Source of the DNA: CAZQBY01 sp964540655
GTDB taxonomy: Archaea > Altiarchaeota > Altiarchaeia > JAFGQM01
Reading direction: 5' to 3'
Length of the DNA: 5,188 nt
Assembly (NCBI GenBank): GCA_964540655.1
Contig: CAZINR010000065.1
Coordinates: 1 to 5,188, forward strand
This document shows positions 5,171 to 5,188 of this stretch, one piece after another (position 1 is the first letter of the stretch; every line of letters begins with the position of its first letter). The notes below the pieces were generated by a model. The model was not told where the DNA came from and made no database searches. It worked only from the letters and a program-made list of their open reading frames with translations. Made by a program: the position numbers and the translations under genes.

Positions 5171-5188
5171 GAGGATTTCCACAGAGCT
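5171..5188. repeat. Right terminal inverted repeat of the IS, at the window end
   Basis: Read inward from 5188 on the minus strand it is AGCTCTGTGGAAATCCTC, matching the left repeat at 15 of 18 positions. The repeat may continue past the end of the window. An end exactly at an IS boundary is what an assembly break at a repeat would give. Confidence 0.75.

Larger units (their letters stand above)
4250..5188 (-). mobile_element. IS5-family-like insertion sequence, apparently complete, about 939 bp
   Basis: One DDE transposase gene is bounded by imperfect terminal inverted repeats, 4250-4267 and 5171-5188, matching at 15 of 18 positions. The single-gene layout, size and Y(2)R(3)E(6)K transposase signature fit the IS5/IS4 group; I do not assign a subgroup. 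The outermost bases differ between the ends (G against A), so the true edge may be one base in. The window ends at the right repeat, so a target duplication cannot be checked. Subterminal stem-loops lie at 4275-4296 and 5131-5158. The insertion lies about 240 bases upstream of rpl21e, with its transposase in the same direction. Confidence 0.85.

Overview
The window reads as archaeal chromosome. It carries ribosomal protein L21e, RNA polymerase subunit Rpo4/F and a DUF655 protein in a row, a cluster typical of archaea and absent from bacteria. The lysine genes use the diaminopimelate route with the LL-DAP aminotransferase shortcut (DapL). That argues for a euryarchaeal or DPANN-type archaeon rather than a crenarchaeon or thaumarchaeon, which usually use the LysW/aminoadipate route. 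A Diapherotrites-like lineage is possible, but this is a guess.

Layout, right to left, because every gene is on the minus strand. (1) 4250-5188: an apparently complete IS5-family-like insertion sequence. It has imperfect terminal inverted repeats, one DDE transposase, and a stem-loop at each end of the gene. The right repeat coincides with the end of the window, so the outer flank cannot be seen. (2) 4010-4249: a 240-base non-coding stretch. It holds a probable promoter, a multi-stem inverted-repeat structure that could be a small RNA or leader, a poly-T stop, and a second candidate promoter for the operon. (3) 2812-4009: rpl21e, rpoF and the DUF655 gene, separated by 2 bases and then overlapping by 4. 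(4) 1095-2803: dapA, 8 bases after DUF655, then dapB overlapping dapA by 4 bases. (5) 1-1048: dapL, after a 46-base gap with its own possible promoter. Its C-terminus runs off the left edge.

DapA condenses pyruvate with aspartate semialdehyde, DapB reduces the product to tetrahydrodipicolinate, and DapL converts that in one step to LL-diaminopimelate for lysine. The tight spacing suggests that translation and transcription genes share a message with the first two lysine genes. The most unusual part is 4092-4236. A TATA-like box is followed at the right distance by a 5' hairpin with a GCAA loop, then a three-way-junction-like fold closed by an 11-bp stem, then a seven-base poly-T. It matches no RNA family I recognise.
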